The notes under the pieces are model-generated. The model saw only the letters and a list, made by a program, of their open reading frames with translations, was not told where the DNA came from and searched no databases. This document shows positions 63,882 to 64,000 of a stretch of DNA of 64,000 bases, one piece after another (the first letter of the stretch is position 1; each line of letters opens with the position of its first letter). This DNA comes from Streptomyces capillispiralis (GTDB lineage Bacteria; Actinomycetota; Actinomycetes; Streptomycetales; Streptomycetaceae). The position numbers and the translations under genes were made by a program. The stretch is from contig NZ_VIWV01000001.1 of assembly GCF_007829875.1 (NCBI RefSeq), positions 5,054,501 to 5,118,500 on the forward strand. Reading direction: 5' to 3'.

Positions 63882-63957
63882 TGGCGCCCCCGGCAGGACT
63901 CGAACCTGCGGCCAAGCGCTTAGAAGGCGCCTGCTCTATCCACTGAGCTACGGGGGC
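63882..63957 (-). tRNA. tRNA-Arg (anticodon UCU)
   Basis: The 76-nt cloverleaf folds fully. Acceptor GCCCCCG pairs CGGGGGC, D-stem GCUC/GAGC, anticodon stem GGCGC/GCGCU with loop CUUCUAA (anticodon UCU, reads AGA), T-stem GCAGG/CCUGC with loop UUCGAGU. The discriminator is G and CCA is encoded (63882-63884). AGA is a very rare codon in Streptomyces. An intrinsic terminator follows. Confidence 0.96.
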
Positions 63958-64000
63958 CGGGTGTGGTGGCCTCTGTCGCGGTGCCCGGGTGTGGGCCGGT

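Overview
The window is chromosomal DNA from a Streptomyces species. GC is very high and coding third positions are strongly GC-biased. GTG, ATG and one TTG start are used, and neighbouring genes are often coupled by 4-bp GTGA or ATGA overlaps. It carries genus hallmarks: a long chaplin, the melC1/melC2 tyrosinase pair and a Streptomyces-type ESX locus. The order citA, recD2, copper genes, mmsA, chaplin and melC recalls the S. coelicolor chromosome; that comparison is from memory, not from a search.

Left part (1-11851, all minus strand): part of a type VII (ESX) secretion locus. Reading with transcription, it has a WXG100-like protein, an ESAT-6-like protein, a DUF6507-like protein, a 711-aa polymorphic-toxin-like effector candidate, a 300-aa protein of unknown function, a pentapeptide-repeat protein, an Imm49-family protein, a small one-TM protein, eccD, a MinD/ParA-like ATPase that appears to carry a one-base frameshift, and eccC running off the left edge. 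This reads as secretion machine plus cargo plus candidate immunity block.

12306-31234: an AraC-type regulator; a ribose operon (rbsR-rbsA-rbsC/B fusion-rbsK-rbsD) with two LacI-type operators; methionine aminopeptidase behind a near-perfect 20-bp palindrome; a divergent HxlR regulator/aldo-keto reductase pair; recD2; citrate synthase; a copper module (copZ-copA with a CsoR-type operator); a zinc alcohol dehydrogenase; and a small MerR-like DNA-binding protein facing a direct-repeat array.

31282-39670: a shortened inositol/valine catabolic segment (iolC and mmsA, with what looks like an iolB fragment between them), an APC permease, and an ABC exporter pair whose ATPase is fused to an alpha/beta hydrolase.

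39715-54444: surface and envelope genes. A three-domain chaplin sits behind a sigma-BldN-like promoter. It is followed by a coupled ATP-grasp/flavoprotein pair, a GH26-like secreted glycosidase and a complete exopolysaccharide cluster (secreted DUF3344-like protein, two glycosyltransferases, priming glycosylphosphotransferase, Wzy-like polymerase, MurJ/Wzx-like flippase, polysaccharide deacetylase, Wzz-like protein).

54786-63957: small secreted proteins, melC1-melC2, an alpha/beta hydrolase with a Cys nucleophile, a frameshifted WD40 pseudogene, a lipoprotein, a standalone DUF262/GmrSD-like protein, and tRNA-Arg(UCU) with its terminator.
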